A stretch of 42,210 nt of DNA from an uncultured Clostridia bacterium (GTDB taxonomy: Bacteria > Bacillota > Clostridia > TANB77 > CAG-508): positions 1 to 42,210 of the forward strand of contig CALXQH010000005.1 in assembly GCA_944390525.1 (NCBI GenBank), given 5' to 3'. The translations under genes and the position numbers were made by a program. The notes under the pieces are model-generated. The model saw nothing but the letters and a program-made list of their open reading frames with translations, was not told the origin of the DNA and did not search any database. Positions 25,889 to 35,867 of this stretch are shown piece after piece (within the stretch, counting starts at the first letter, position 1; each line of letters opens with the position of its first letter).

Positions 25889-27043
25889 TTATCCAAAAAT
25901 TCCTTTCTTCTTTACAGGTGGTTGTTCATTCATAGTTTTAGCAAGCTTTGTTAAAAGTTCTCTTTGTTCTTGAGATAATTTTTTTGGCACTTGTACTTGT
26001 ACAGTAAATATAAAGTTTCCTTGAGAATTACTATTTAAGTTTTTAAAGCCTTTATTTTTTATTATAAATTTTGTACTTGTTTGTGTAGCTTCTGGTATTT
26101 TATAAGTTTCTTCTGTTCCGTCTACCATAGGTATTTTAAGTTCTGCTCCTAACGTAGCTTGCGTAAAGGTAATTGGTATATCACAAAATACGTCATTTCC
26201 TTTTCTACTATAAATGCTATGTCTTTTAACATGTATTAAAATATATAAATCTCCCTTGCTTCCTCCATTTTGTCCTGGCTCTCCTTCTCCTTTTAATACT
26301 ATAGTTTGATTATCATCTACTCCTGCGGGAATTTTTACACTTAATCTTACTTGTTTGCGAATAGTTCCTTTTCCTTTACAATTTTCACAAGGGTTTGTTA
26401 TTACTTTTCCTGTTCCATGACAATTTGTACATGTTCTTGTTGTTTGCATTTGTCCTAAAATTGTAGTTTGAACCTGTTTAATTTGTCCGCTTCCATGGCA
26501 TACACTACAAGTTTCTGGGTGAGTACCTGGTTTTGTGCCCTCTCCATGGCAAATGTCACATGTTTCTTTACGATTAATAGTAACATATCTTTCTGTTCCT
26601 AAGAATGATTCTTCAAAACTTATTTCTAAGTCATATCTTAAATCAGTTCCTTTTTTAGGTCCATTTTGCCTTGTTCTAGAATTTCCTCCAAATCCTCCTC
26701 CAAAAAATGTTGAAAAAATATCTCCTAAATCTCCAAAATCACTAAAACCATCAAATCCTGTAGAATACGTATAGGTTCCATTTCCAAAAGGTCCTCCTGC
26801 TCCACCAAATCCTTGTGGTCCATCTGCTCCAAATTGGTCATACATTCTTCTTTTTTGAGGATCTGAAAGAGTTTCATAAGCTTCATTTACCTCTTTAAAT
26901 TTAGCTTCTGCTTCTGCTTTATTATTTGGGTTTGCATCTGGATGATATTTTTTTGCCAATCTTCTATATGCTTTTTTTAGCTCTTCATCAGTTGCATTTT
27001 TATTTACTTCAAGTACTTCATAATAATCTCTTTTACTTGCCAT
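25889..27043 (-). CDS. dnaJ: Chaperone protein DnaJ
   Basis: DnaJ delivers unfolded clients to DnaK and stimulates its ATPase. The 384-residue product has the J domain with HPD (KYHPDANP, near 30), a Gly/Phe-rich linker with repeated GGFGG-type segments, four CxxCxGxG zinc repeats ([32 protein letters not shown]) and the C-terminal substrate-binding domains. The open frame runs 12 codons further upstream, but ATG at 27043 gives the family start [10 protein letters not shown] and has GAAGGGA five bases upstream. It is the last gene of the heat-shock operon; a stem-loop (27070-27100) separates it from dnaK. Confidence 0.96.
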   Translation of the reverse strand: MASKRDYYEVLEVNKNATDEELKKAYRRLAKKYHPDANPNNKAEAEAKFKEVNEAYETLSDPQKRRMYDQFGADGPQGFGGAGGPFGNGTYTYSTGFDGFSDFGDLGDIFSTFFGGGFGGNSRTRQNGPKKGTDLRYDLEISFEESFLGTERYVTINRKETCDICHGEGTKPGTHPETCSVCHGSGQIKQVQTTILGQMQTTRTCTNCHGTGKVITNPCENCKGKGTIRKQVRLSVKIPAGVDDNQTIVLKGEGEPGQNGGSKGDLYILIHVKRHSIYSRKGNDVFCDIPITFTQATLGAELKIPMVDGTEETYKIPEATQTSTKFIIKNKGFKNLNSNSQGNFIFTVQVQVPKKLSQEQRELLTKLAKTMNEQPPVKKKGIFG

Positions 27044-27069
27044 TTTTATTCCCTTCTTAATAGTAAATG

Positions 27070-27100
27070 TATGGTTCATTTAATTTTAAAATGAACCATA
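27070..27100 (-). promoter_or_regulatory. dnaK-dnaJ intergenic stem-loop
   Basis: TATGGTTCATTT (27070-27081) and AAATGAACCATA (27089-27100) form a perfect 12-base-pair stem with a seven-base loop. On the operon strand no T run follows, so a complete terminator is unlikely. A 3' stabiliser for the upstream mRNA or a partial attenuator that lowers dnaJ relative to dnaK is more plausible. Confidence 0.55.
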
Positions 27101-27120
27101 TATTTTTTATAATATATATT

Positions 27121-28983
<1,863 letters not shown>

Positions 28984-28989
28984 TCATAT

Positions 28990-29526
28990 TTAATTTGCTA
29001 CAACTACCATAGAATGTCTTATAACTTTATCTCCTATTTTGTAGCCTTTTCTATATTCTTCTTTTATTTCTTTTTCACCTAAATTTTCGTCTGTTACAGC
29101 ACTTACTGCTTCGTGAAGTTCAGGGTCAAAAGTTTTTCCTACAGATTCAATTTCTGTTACTCCTTTAGAAGCTAATACATCTTTAAATTGTTTTAATACT
29201 AATTCAACACCTTGTTTATAGCTTTCATTTTCTGTTTCACTTTCTACTGCTTTTTCTAAGTTGTCTACTACAGGTAAAAAGCATAATACTATGTCTCCTA
29301 TAATAGAGCTATATAAACTTATTTTTTCTTTTTCATTTCTTTTTTTATAATTGTCAAATTCAGCAGCTATTCTTTTTAGTCTGTCTTCTGTTTCATCTAG
29401 TTTAATTTTTAATGTTTCGTTTTCTTTTTTTACTTCCATTATTTCATCACATTGACTAGTATCTGTTTTTTGCTCTTGTATTTCTTCTTTTTTGTTTTTT
29501 TCTATAGAATGTTTACCTTCTGCCAT
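28990..29526 (-). CDS. grpE: Nucleotide exchange factor GrpE
   Basis: GrpE releases ADP from DnaK. The 178-residue protein has a charged, low-complexity N-terminus, a long coiled coil (about 30-75, containing AAEFDNYKKRNEKEK) and the C-terminal beta domain with GVTEIESVGKTFDPELHEAVS and KVIRHSMVVVAN, both standard GrpE signatures. The start is ATG at 29526 behind GGAAGGAT. It lies 27 bases after hrcA and 57 bases before dnaK, in the heat-shock operon. Confidence 0.95.
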   Translation of the reverse strand: MAEGKHSIEKNKKEEIQEQKTDTSQCDEIMEVKKENETLKIKLDETEDRLKRIAAEFDNYKKRNEKEKISLYSSIIGDIVLCFLPVVDNLEKAVESETENESYKQGVELVLKQFKDVLASKGVTEIESVGKTFDPELHEAVSAVTDENLGEKEIKEEYRKGYKIGDKVIRHSMVVVAN

Positions 29527-29553
29527 TTTTATCCTTCCTTTCCATTTTTAATT

Positions 29554-30558
29554 TTATTTTCCATTTATTTTTTTACTTATATATTTCATAACAGAAATAA
29601 CTTTTGAGTAATCCATTCTTTTTGGTCCTATAATTCCAATAGTTCCTAAATCTTTATCTTGATAACGGTGTTTAAATGTAATAATGCTAAAATCTTTTAG
29701 TTGTTTATTATCTTTTTCATCTCCAATATATACATTTATATCTTGAGCAAATCCAGTATTTAATAAGTCTAACATTACTTGTTTTGTATCTATTAAATTA
29801 ACAAAACTTTTTGCTACTTCTAAGCTTTTAAACTCTGGTAGTTCAAACGCTTTATTTGCACCTTCTAAATATACTTTAGATTCTTCATTTATTACTTTTT
29901 CTAATTGCTCCATTATTGGTTTTATTACTTTTAAACTATAATTCATCTCTGAAAATATGTATTCTTCTAATGGTTTGTCTATTGCTTGTATAGGTTTTCC
30001 TTTTAGTTTATTATTAAATATAAAATTTAATGTATTTACTTGCTCTTCTGTAATATCTTCATCAAATTTAATAATAGTTTCTTTAATAATTTCTGTATCT
30101 GTTAATATTACTGCCATTAACATTCTACTTCCTAATAATACAAACTTTACTTCCTCAATATTTTGAAATTCTGTTCTAGGCCCAATAGCAACAGATGTAT
30201 AATGTGTTACTTCAGATAAAGTATTTGTAGCAATTTTAGTTAGTTCTTCTATTTCGTTTACTCTGGTTTCTAATTTAGATTGGATATATTTTATCTCTTC
30301 TAAGCTTATATTGTCTTCTTTTAATAATTCATCTACATATAACCTATATCCTTTAGCAGATGGCATTCTTCCACTAGAAGTATGAGGTTTGTCTAAATAT
30401 CCATCTTTTTCTAATTCTACCATTTCATTTCTAATTGTAGCACTACTACATTCCAAATTATATTTTTGAGCTAATGTTCCAGAGCTTACAGGTTCAGCTG
30501 TGTTAATATATTCATCTATTATTGCTTGTAATATCTTTTTTTTTCTATTATCTAACAC
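29554..30558 (-). CDS. hrcA: Heat-inducible transcription repressor HrcA
   Basis: HrcA represses class I heat-shock genes by binding CIRCE and needs GroEL for activity. The 334-residue protein has the N-terminal winged helix (LDNRKKKILQAIIDEYI, then TIRNEMVELEKDGYLDKPHTSSGR), the GAF-like dimerisation region, and the C-terminal TIGIIGPKRMDYSKVI motif. The start is GTG at 30558, with AGAAGGTG just upstream. It is the first gene of the operon and is read from a promoter flanked by two CIRCE-like operators, so it should autoregulate. Confidence 0.96.
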   Translation of the reverse strand: MLDNRKKKILQAIIDEYINTAEPVSSGTLAQKYNLECSSATIRNEMVELEKDGYLDKPHTSSGRMPSAKGYRLYVDELLKEDNISLEEIKYIQSKLETRVNEIEELTKIATNTLSEVTHYTSVAIGPRTEFQNIEEVKFVLLGSRMLMAVILTDTEIIKETIIKFDEDITEEQVNTLNFIFNNKLKGKPIQAIDKPLEEYIFSEMNYSLKVIKPIMEQLEKVINEESKVYLEGANKAFELPEFKSLEVAKSFVNLIDTKQVMLDLLNTGFAQDINVYIGDEKDNKQLKDFSIITFKHRYQDKDLGTIGIIGPKRMDYSKVISVMKYISKKINGK

Positions 30559-30586
30559 ATTTTCACCTTCTTATTTTATTTACCTA

Positions 30587-30613
30587 TTAGCAATTATTAA
30601 GTTTGATTGCTAA
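30587..30613. promoter_or_regulatory. CIRCE-like operator, promoter-proximal
   Basis: TTAGCAATT (30587-30595), nine bases, then GATTGCTAA (30605-30613). This keeps the 9-9-9 geometry of CIRCE; the outer bases TTAGCA and TGCTAA match the classical half-sites TTAGCACTC and GAGTGCTAA, while the inner bases differ. It lies between the -10 and the hrcA start, about where transcription begins. Confidence 0.8.
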
Positions 30614-30622
30614 ACTTTATAT

Positions 30623-30651
30623 ATATTATATCCATTTTTAGCAGTTGTCAA
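30623..30651 (-). promoter_or_regulatory. hrcA operon promoter between the two operators
   Basis: Read leftward, TTGACA (30651-30646) lies inside the distal operator. TATAAT (30630-30625) is 15 bases away and TAATAT (30628-30623) 17 bases away; the second spacing is more usual. Confidence 0.65.
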
Positions 30652-30664
30652 TATCTATTGCTAA
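30638..30664. promoter_or_regulatory. CIRCE-like operator, overlapping the -35
   Basis: TTAGCAGTT (30638-30646), nine bases, then TATTGCTAA (30656-30664). The 9-9-9 layout and outer TTAGCA/TGCTAA are the same as in the other copy. The centres of the two copies are 51 bases apart, about five helical turns. It contains the TTGACA -35 of the hrcA promoter. Confidence 0.75.
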
Positions 30665-30774
30665 AAATTTATGTGAAATTTATGTGAAAATATTTTTTGA
30701 TAATTTAAGTTATTATATTAAATTTATTTTTGTATAATATTTAATTATATGTTAAACAAATTTTTATAAAAGTA

Positions 30775-30803
30775 TTGTCAAAACTCGTTTTGCGTGTTAT
30801 AAT
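30775..30803 (+). promoter_or_regulatory. Sigma-A promoter of rpsT
   Basis: TTGTCA (30775-30780), 17 bases ending in TGT, and TATAAT (30798-30803): a strong promoter with an extended -10. The leader to the ATG is about 40 bases. It is divergent from the hrcA promoter. Confidence 0.85.
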
Positions 30804-30849
30804 AAACAATGTTAATTTATGAACGTTACTTAAAAGGGAGGTGCAAGAC

Positions 30850-31116
30850 ATGCCAAATATCAAGTCAGCAATTAAACGTGTTAGCGTTATTGAAAATAAA
30901 ACTCTTAGAAATAATATGGTTAAATCAGCATATAAAACAGCTGTTAAGAAATTTGAAAAGGCTGTAGAAGCTGAAAATAAAGAAGAAGCAACTAAATTGT
31001 TTTCTTTAGCTACTAAAAAATTAGATCAAGCTTGTACTAAAGGTGTTATTGTAAAAAATACAGCTGCTAGAAAGAAATCTAATATGGCTAAAAAATTAAA
31101 TGCAATGAATGCTTAG
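30850..31116 (+). CDS. rpsT: 30S ribosomal protein bS20
   Basis: S20 is a helical primary-binding protein of the 16S rRNA 5' domain. The 88-residue protein begins [10 protein letters not shown] and is Lys/Ala-rich throughout, ending with [15 protein letters not shown], all typical of the family. ATG at 30850 is seven bases after GGGAGGTG. An in-frame GTG at 30841 lies within that SD and is not the start. It is monocistronic, with its own promoter and terminator. Placement next to the hrcA operon is common in Bacillota. Confidence 0.96.
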   Translation: MPNIKSAIKRVSVIENKTLRNNMVKSAYKTAVKKFEKAVEAENKEEATKLFSLATKKLDQACTKGVIVKNTAARKKSNMAKKLNAMNA

Positions 31117-31148
31117 GTTAAAAAAATTGTGCACAGTTTTTTTAATAT

Positions 31149-31175
31149 GAACACTTTAAAAAGTGTTCTTTTTTT
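31149..31175 (+). terminator. Intrinsic terminator of rpsT
   Basis: GAACACTT (31149-31156), loop TAAA, AAGTGTTC (31161-31168), then seven T. A second, near-perfect palindrome around GTGCAC (about 31121-31143) lies just upstream and may add to termination or protect the 3' end. Confidence 0.9.
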
Positions 31176-31283
31176 ATGTTTTTTACATATATTTATTTTA
31201 AATTAATTTTTGGTAATTATTACCTTTGTTTTTTATATTATTTTATGTTACCATTATATTTAGATAGATTGTGAGGTAATTAT

Positions 31284-31535
31284 ATGAATCAGTTATTAAT
31301 AGAGTTTAAAGAAATGAATTCTTCTATTTTAAAATTAATGAAATCTGGGTTAAAGTTTTCTTTTGTATTTAATATTTTTTCTACTTTAATTTTATTAACT
31401 TATGATTTTGGTTTTGCTTACCCTATTTTATATAATACTGGTATTTCTTTGTTTAAAACTAGTTTATTTTTTATGGTGGGTTTTATTATTTGTGGCTTTG
31501 CTTTTAATAAAATTTATAAAGAATTAAGTAGCTAA
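31284..31535 (+). CDS. Small two-helix membrane protein of unknown function
   Basis: This 83-residue protein is not recognised. After a short amphipathic start (LIEFKEMNSSILKLMKSGLK) it has two hydrophobic segments at about 24-45 and 55-75, joined by a loop containing FAYPILYNTG, and ends with a short charged tail. Both ends are predicted to be cytosolic. ATG at 31284 has GAGGT seven bases upstream. It ends at a bidirectional terminator shared with gatB. The palindrome GGTAATTATTACC (31212-31224) upstream might be an operator. No standard promoter was identified. Confidence 0.75.
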   Translation: MNQLLIEFKEMNSSILKLMKSGLKFSFVFNIFSTLILLTYDFGFAYPILYNTGISLFKTSLFFMVGFIICGFAFNKIYKELSS

Positions 31536-31567
31536 AAAAATATGGAGAGCTTTACTCCATATTTTTT
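31535..31567. terminator. Bidirectional terminator between the small membrane gene and gatB
   Basis: AAAAAATATGGAG (31535-31547) pairs with CTCCATATTTTTT (31555-31567) around a seven-base loop, giving a T run on both strands. Confidence 0.85.
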
Positions 31568-33005
31568 ATTTATTTAATTCTTCTAGGAACATTTTATTAA
31601 GCATTTGTGGATTTGCTTTTCCTTTTGTTTCTTTCATTGCTTGGCCTACTAAAAATCCTAATGCTCTGTCTTTTCCGGCTTTAAAGTCTATAATAGATTG
31701 AGGATTATTTTCTAAAATTCTCATTACTACTTCTTTAATAGCTCCTTCATCTGAAATTTGAATCCAACCTTTTTCTTTTATAATTTCTTCTGGATCTTTT
31801 GGATTTTCAAATAATTCTTCTAATACTTTTTTTCCAATGGCAGTACTTATTGTTCCATTATCAATTAGCTTAATCATTTTTGCTAACTGTTGTGCTGTAA
31901 AAGGTATTTGATCAGCTTCTAGCTCTTTTTCATTTAATATTCTTGAAATATCTGATAGTAGCCAATTTGCTACTGCTTTTGCATTTTGGCATATTTTTAA
32001 AGATTGTTCAAACATATCTGACATATATTTTGAAGAAGTTAACATTTTAGCATCTTTTTCAGATAATTTATATTCTTCTAAGTATCTTTTCTTTCTACTT
32101 TCTGGTAATTCTGGTAAGTTATTTTTTATATTTTCAATATATTCGTCTGATAAACGTATAGCAACTAAGTCTGGCTCTGGAAAATACCTATAGTCCTGTG
32201 CATCTTCTTTATCTCTCATAGAAAATGTTTTTCCTGATACATCGTCCCATCTTAATGTTTCTTGATAAATTTTTCCTCCATTTTCTATTACTTCTATTTG
32301 CCTTTTTGCTTCATATTCAATAGCCCTTACTATAGATTTAAAAGAGTTCATGTTTTTCATTTCTGTACGCGTTCCAAATTCTTTTGTATCTTTTTTCTTA
32401 ACAGAAACGTTAACATCTGCTCTAAAAGAGCCTTCTTGCATTTTACAGTCTGAAACTTCAATATACTCTAATATTGATTTTATTTTTCTTAAATAATTTT
32501 CTGCTTCTTTGCTTGAACGCATATCTGGTTCTGATACGATTTCAATAAGTGGTACTCCTGCTCTATTTAAATCAACTAAACTTCCTGTGCTAAATTCATT
32601 ATGATTTAATTTACCAGCATCTTCTTCAATATGTATTCTTGTTATTCCTATTGTTTTATTTTTACTATTTTCTTCTATTTCTACATATCCGTGTTCACAT
32701 AGTGGTTTATCAAATTGTGATATTTGATAAGATTTAGGAAGGTCTGGATAAAAATAGTTTTTTCTATCATTTTTACTATTTCTTGATATTTCACAGTTTG
32801 TTGCTAATCCTGCTTTTACAGCATATTCAACAACCTTTTCATTTAAAACTGGTAGTGTTCCTGGCATTGCCATACAAATTGGGCATATATGAGTGTTTGG
32901 TTCTGCTCCAAATTGTGTAGAACATGAACAAAATATTTTTGTTTTGGTAGAAAGTTCTGCGTGTACCTCTAAGCCAATTACTACTTCATAATCTTCTATT
33001 GACAT
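31566..33005 (-). CDS. gatB: Asp-tRNA(Asn)/Glu-tRNA(Gln) amidotransferase subunit B
   Basis: GatB is the kinase/transamidase subunit of GatCAB: it binds the mischarged tRNA, phosphorylates the Glu or Asp side chain and accepts ammonia from GatA. The 479-residue protein begins YEVVIGLEVHAEL, has the catalytic-core features FCSCSTQFG, PICMAMPGTLPVLN and RKNYFYPDLPKSYQISQ, and ends with the YqeY/tail domain (KGKANPQMLNKMF). Its ATG overlaps the gatA stop by one base (TAATG). Because asnS is present, its main job is probably Gln-tRNA formation. Confidence 0.97.
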   Translation of the reverse strand: MSIEDYEVVIGLEVHAELSTKTKIFCSCSTQFGAEPNTHICPICMAMPGTLPVLNEKVVEYAVKAGLATNCEISRNSKNDRKNYFYPDLPKSYQISQFDKPLCEHGYVEIEENSKNKTIGITRIHIEEDAGKLNHNEFSTGSLVDLNRAGVPLIEIVSEPDMRSSKEAENYLRKIKSILEYIEVSDCKMQEGSFRADVNVSVKKKDTKEFGTRTEMKNMNSFKSIVRAIEYEAKRQIEVIENGGKIYQETLRWDDVSGKTFSMRDKEDAQDYRYFPEPDLVAIRLSDEYIENIKNNLPELPESRKKRYLEEYKLSEKDAKMLTSSKYMSDMFEQSLKICQNAKAVANWLLSDISRILNEKELEADQIPFTAQQLAKMIKLIDNGTISTAIGKKVLEELFENPKDPEEIIKEKGWIQISDEGAIKEVVMRILENNPQSIIDFKAGKDRALGFLVGQAMKETKGKANPQMLNKMFLEELNK

Positions 33006-34480
33006 TATTCTTTCCCTCCTACAACTGGTTTATATTTATTTCTAAAATTTGCAACTTGTTCATAAGTATATGCTGCATTTAAAATAGTTTCTTCTGCAAA
33101 ACGATTTCCAATTAGTTGCATTCCTATTGGCATATTTTTACTATCTACTCCACAAGGAATAGAAATAGCTGGAAGTCCAGCAATATTTACAGAAACAGTA
33201 CAAATATCTGATAAATACATTTCTAATGGATTGTTAGATTTTGTGCCAATTTCAAATGCTACTGTTGGAGATGTAGGAGTTAATAATATATCATATTTTT
33301 TAAATACTTTTTCAAATTCTTGTTTTATGAGTGTTCGTACTTGTTGTGCTTTTTTATAATATGCGTCATAATATCCAGAAGATAATACATAAGTTCCTAA
33401 AATAATTCTTCTTTTTACTTCACTTCCAAATCCTTCACTTCTTGAGTTTTTAAATAGCTCTTTTAAATTTGTAAAATTTTGTGTACGGTATCCATAACGA
33501 ATACCATCAAATCTTCCTAAATTAGAACTTGCTTCTGCACAAGCAATAATGTAATATGTAGCTAAAACGTACTCTACTGTATTTAATGAAAATTCTTCTA
33601 TAATAGCTCCTAATTCTTTATATTTCTGTATTGCCTGTTCTAATTTTTCCTTTACCTCTTTATTTATACCTTCTCCAAAATATTCTTTTGGCACTCCTAT
33701 TTTTAGCCCTTTTACATTATTTTTTAGAGCCTTAGTATAGTCTTTCTTTTCTATGTTTGCAGATGTTGTATCCTTTTCATCATGTCCTGATATAACATTT
33801 AATAGTATTGCACTATCTGTTACATCTTTTGTTATTGGACCTATTTGGTCTAAAGATGAAGCAAAAGCAACTAATCCATAACGAGATACTAACCCATATG
33901 TTGGTTTTAATCCTACTACACCACAAAAGCTTGCTGGCTGTCTTATTGACCCCCCTGTGTCTGAGCCTAATGCCCAAGGAACTAAGTTTGCAGCTACTGC
34001 TGCTGCAGAACCGCCTGATGAACCTCCAGGAACAGTATTTAAGTTCCAAGGATTTTTTGTTATATGAAAGTATGAATATTCTGTAGAAGCTCCCATTGCA
34101 AATTCATCCATATTTAATTTTCCTAAATTAATCATATTTTCTTTATTTATTTTTTGCATAACTGTTGCATCATATGGTGATATAAAGTTTTCTAACATTT
34201 TAGATGCACATGTTGTTTTTACACCGTTTGTGCAAATATTATCTTTTATACCTATTGGTATTCCTGCTAGGCTATTGGTTATTTCTCCATTTTCTATTTT
34301 TTTATCTATTTCTTCAGCTTTTTTAATTGCTTCTTCTGTTAGAGGTGTAATAAAAGCTTGTACATATTTTTCGTTTTTATTTATTTTATCTACATATGCT
34401 TTTGTAATTTGAGTAGATGTTAATTCTTTGTTTTTTAGTTTTTCTTGAAGTTCTTGTACAGTTAATTCTGTAATATTCAT
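33005..34480 (-). CDS. gatA: Asp-tRNA(Asn)/Glu-tRNA(Gln) amidotransferase subunit A
   Basis: GatA is the amidase-signature glutaminase of GatCAB. The 491-residue protein has the catalytic triad: Lys79 in GIPIGIKDN, cis-Ser154 in [13 protein letters not shown], and the nucleophile Ser178 in [16 protein letters not shown]. The amidase signature continues through [12 protein letters not shown]. The start is ATG at 34480 behind AAGAAGGGAAG. It follows gatC by 24 bases and is coupled to gatB. This is the standard gatCAB order. Confidence 0.97.
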   Translation of the reverse strand: MNITELTVQELQEKLKNKELTSTQITKAYVDKINKNEKYVQAFITPLTEEAIKKAEEIDKKIENGEITNSLAGIPIGIKDNICTNGVKTTCASKMLENFISPYDATVMQKINKENMINLGKLNMDEFAMGASTEYSYFHITKNPWNLNTVPGGSSGGSAAAVAANLVPWALGSDTGGSIRQPASFCGVVGLKPTYGLVSRYGLVAFASSLDQIGPITKDVTDSAILLNVISGHDEKDTTSANIEKKDYTKALKNNVKGLKIGVPKEYFGEGINKEVKEKLEQAIQKYKELGAIIEEFSLNTVEYVLATYYIIACAEASSNLGRFDGIRYGYRTQNFTNLKELFKNSRSEGFGSEVKRRIILGTYVLSSGYYDAYYKKAQQVRTLIKQEFEKVFKKYDILLTPTSPTVAFEIGTKSNNPLEMYLSDICTVSVNIAGLPAISIPCGVDSKNMPIGMQLIGNRFAEETILNAAYTYEQVANFRNKYKPVVGGKE

Positions 34481-34504
34481 ATATATCTTCCCTTCTTAAA
34501 TTTG

Positions 34505-34792
34505 TTATTGAATTACTTTTGGAATTTTAAACATATTTCTTTCTTTTTCTGGAGCATTTTCTAATAATGCTTTTTGATTTTCAAAAGTTTTTACTTCATC
34601 TTTTCTAAAAACATTATAATTATCATTTGCTCCTATAGTTTCTGTTAGTCCTTCTACTGGAGCTTTACTTACTATGTTAGCAAAATTTAAAATATCTTGT
34701 AAATGTAATAAATATGTATCTATTTGGTCTTCTGTTAAGTTTAGACTAGCTAAGTTTGCAATATGTAATAATTCTTCTTTTGATACTTTCAT
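34505..34792 (-). CDS. gatC: Asp-tRNA(Asn)/Glu-tRNA(Gln) amidotransferase subunit C
   Basis: GatC is the small subunit that wraps the GatA-GatB interface. The 95-residue protein has the helical N-terminal half (ELLHIANLASLNLTEDQ) and the C-terminal strand with LRKDEV-like FRKDEV, ENAP and FKIPKVIQ, all characteristic. The start is ATG at 34792 with AAAGGAGATGATATTTA upstream. It is first in the gatCAB operon, under the promoter at 34825-34853. Confidence 0.95.
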   Translation of the reverse strand: MKVSKEELLHIANLASLNLTEDQIDTYLLHLQDILNFANIVSKAPVEGLTETIGANDNYNVFRKDEVKTFENQKALLENAPEKERNMFKIPKVIQ

Positions 34793-34824
34793 TAAATATC
34801 ATCTCCTTTATAAATATGTTTTAA

Positions 34825-34853
34825 ATTATATATTCTTTTTAGTTAAAATTCAA
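34825..34853 (-). promoter_or_regulatory. Sigma-A promoter of gatCAB
   Basis: Read leftward, TTGAAT (34853-34848), 17 bases and TATAAT (34830-34825). It lies directly after the terminator of the ROK kinase gene. Confidence 0.75.
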
Positions 34854-34882
34854 GTGTTTTAAATTTAAGATAAATATTTTAT

Positions 34883-34910
34883 AAAAAAAAGACGATTATT
34901 TATCGTCTTA
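34883..34910 (-). terminator. Intrinsic terminator of the ROK kinase gene
   Basis: Read leftward, AAGACGAT (34909-34902) pairs with ATCGTCTT (34896-34889) across a five-base loop and runs into eight T. It starts nine bases after the stop at 34919. Confidence 0.9.
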
Positions 34911-34918
34911 GTATTTAA

Positions 34919-35815
34919 TTAAGCAATAATGGTTGCTCCTATTATTCCTGCGTCATTACCTAATACAGATAATTTTAATTCTGGTATATTTTCTTTATTA
35001 AACATATATTTTTTACTATAATATTTTTCTACTAATATTTTGTATAGTACTTCTTCAAAATATACAAAGCTTCCTCCAAAACATATTGCTTGTGGCTCAA
35101 ATATATCAATAATATTAGATAAACCAACAATTAAATTTTCTATATATTCATTTAATATATTTTTTACTTTATGTTCATCTTTTCTTTTATTTAATATATG
35201 TAATAATTCTTCACTTTGTATATTTTTAGGTAATTCCATAATTTCTATAAGTTTTTGTTTTAGTCTTTTTATGGAGCAATATGTTTCAAAGCAACCTTTT
35301 TTTCCACATTTGCAGTTAATACCATCTTTTTGAATAATCATATGACCTATTTCTATTCCCGGGTTTCTGTTAAAGCTTAATTCTTTTTTATTTACAAAAA
35401 CGCTTCCCCCAATTCCTGTTCCTAAGCATATAAATATACTGTCTTTATATGGCTTTAGTATGCCATATTTATTTTCTGCTATAGCTGCACATTTAGCGTC
35501 ATTTTTTATAGTAATTGGTATAAAATATTCTTTTTTTATTATATTTGTAATATCAAGTTCTTTTATTCCCAAGTTTACCATTGTTGTTATTTTACCATTT
35601 TTGGGTGTTCCTGGTGCTGCTATTCCTATTGCTTGTATTTTATATTTATTGGTTAATTCTTTTATATTATTTACTATATATTTTATTATAAAACTTTCTA
35701 TGTTTAAATTTTTTACAAGGTTTAAATCTGTTTCTATTTTTTCTATAATTTTTCCTTGTCTATTTACTACTCCAATTCCAATATGGCTTCCACCTAAATC
35801 TATACCTATTTTCAT
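34919..35815 (-). CDS. ROK-family sugar kinase, glucokinase-like
   Basis: This 298-residue protein is a ROK kinase that phosphorylates a hexose, most often glucose, with ATP. It has the N-terminal phosphate motif GIDLGGSHIGIGVVN, the second motif CLGTGIGGSVFVN (near 130-142), the ROK zinc site with the His of EIGHM and the Cys cluster CKCGKKGC (near 163-170), and the adenosine motif CFGGSF near residue 245. It lacks an N-terminal winged helix, so it is a kinase rather than a ROK repressor. Glucokinase is the likely role, but N-acetyl-mannosamine or fructose kinases look alike. It follows pilC after a GC-rich hairpin (35842-35860), and readthrough from the pilus genes is possible. The SD is TAGGAG. 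Confidence 0.9.
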   Translation of the reverse strand: MKIGIDLGGSHIGIGVVNRQGKIIEKIETDLNLVKNLNIESFIIKYIVNNIKELTNKYKIQAIGIAAPGTPKNGKITTMVNLGIKELDITNIIKKEYFIPITIKNDAKCAAIAENKYGILKPYKDSIFICLGTGIGGSVFVNKKELSFNRNPGIEIGHMIIQKDGINCKCGKKGCFETYCSIKRLKQKLIEIMELPKNIQSEELLHILNKRKDEHKVKNILNEYIENLIVGLSNIIDIFEPQAICFGGSFVYFEEVLYKILVEKYYSKKYMFNKENIPELKLSVLGNDAGIIGATIIA

Positions 35816-35841
35816 ATAATTCTCCTATAATTAAGTAATAA

Positions 35842-35860
35842 GCTCTGCTTTTGGCAGAGC
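35842..35860 (-). terminator. GC-rich hairpin between pilC and the ROK kinase gene
   Basis: GCTCTGC (35842-35848) and GCAGAGC (35854-35860) form a perfect stem with a five-base loop. On the minus strand it is followed by TTATTACTTAATTAT, U-rich but interrupted, so it may be a partial terminator at the end of the pilus operon. Confidence 0.55.
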
Positions 35861-35867
35861 ATTGTTT

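Noticed and set aside
25889-27079. dnaJ start at 27079
   Set aside because: The extra 12 residues precede the invariant J-domain start and are encoded by the dnaK-dnaJ stem-loop; ATG at 27043 has a good SD.
30841-30849. GTG start for rpsT at 30841
   Set aside because: The GTG is part of the SD GGGAGGTG; ATG at 30850 gives the standard S20 N-terminus.
33813-34049. Open frame of 78 codons on the same strand as gatA but in another frame
   Set aside because: It lies wholly inside gatA, has no SD and is the out-of-frame shadow of the conserved amidase region.
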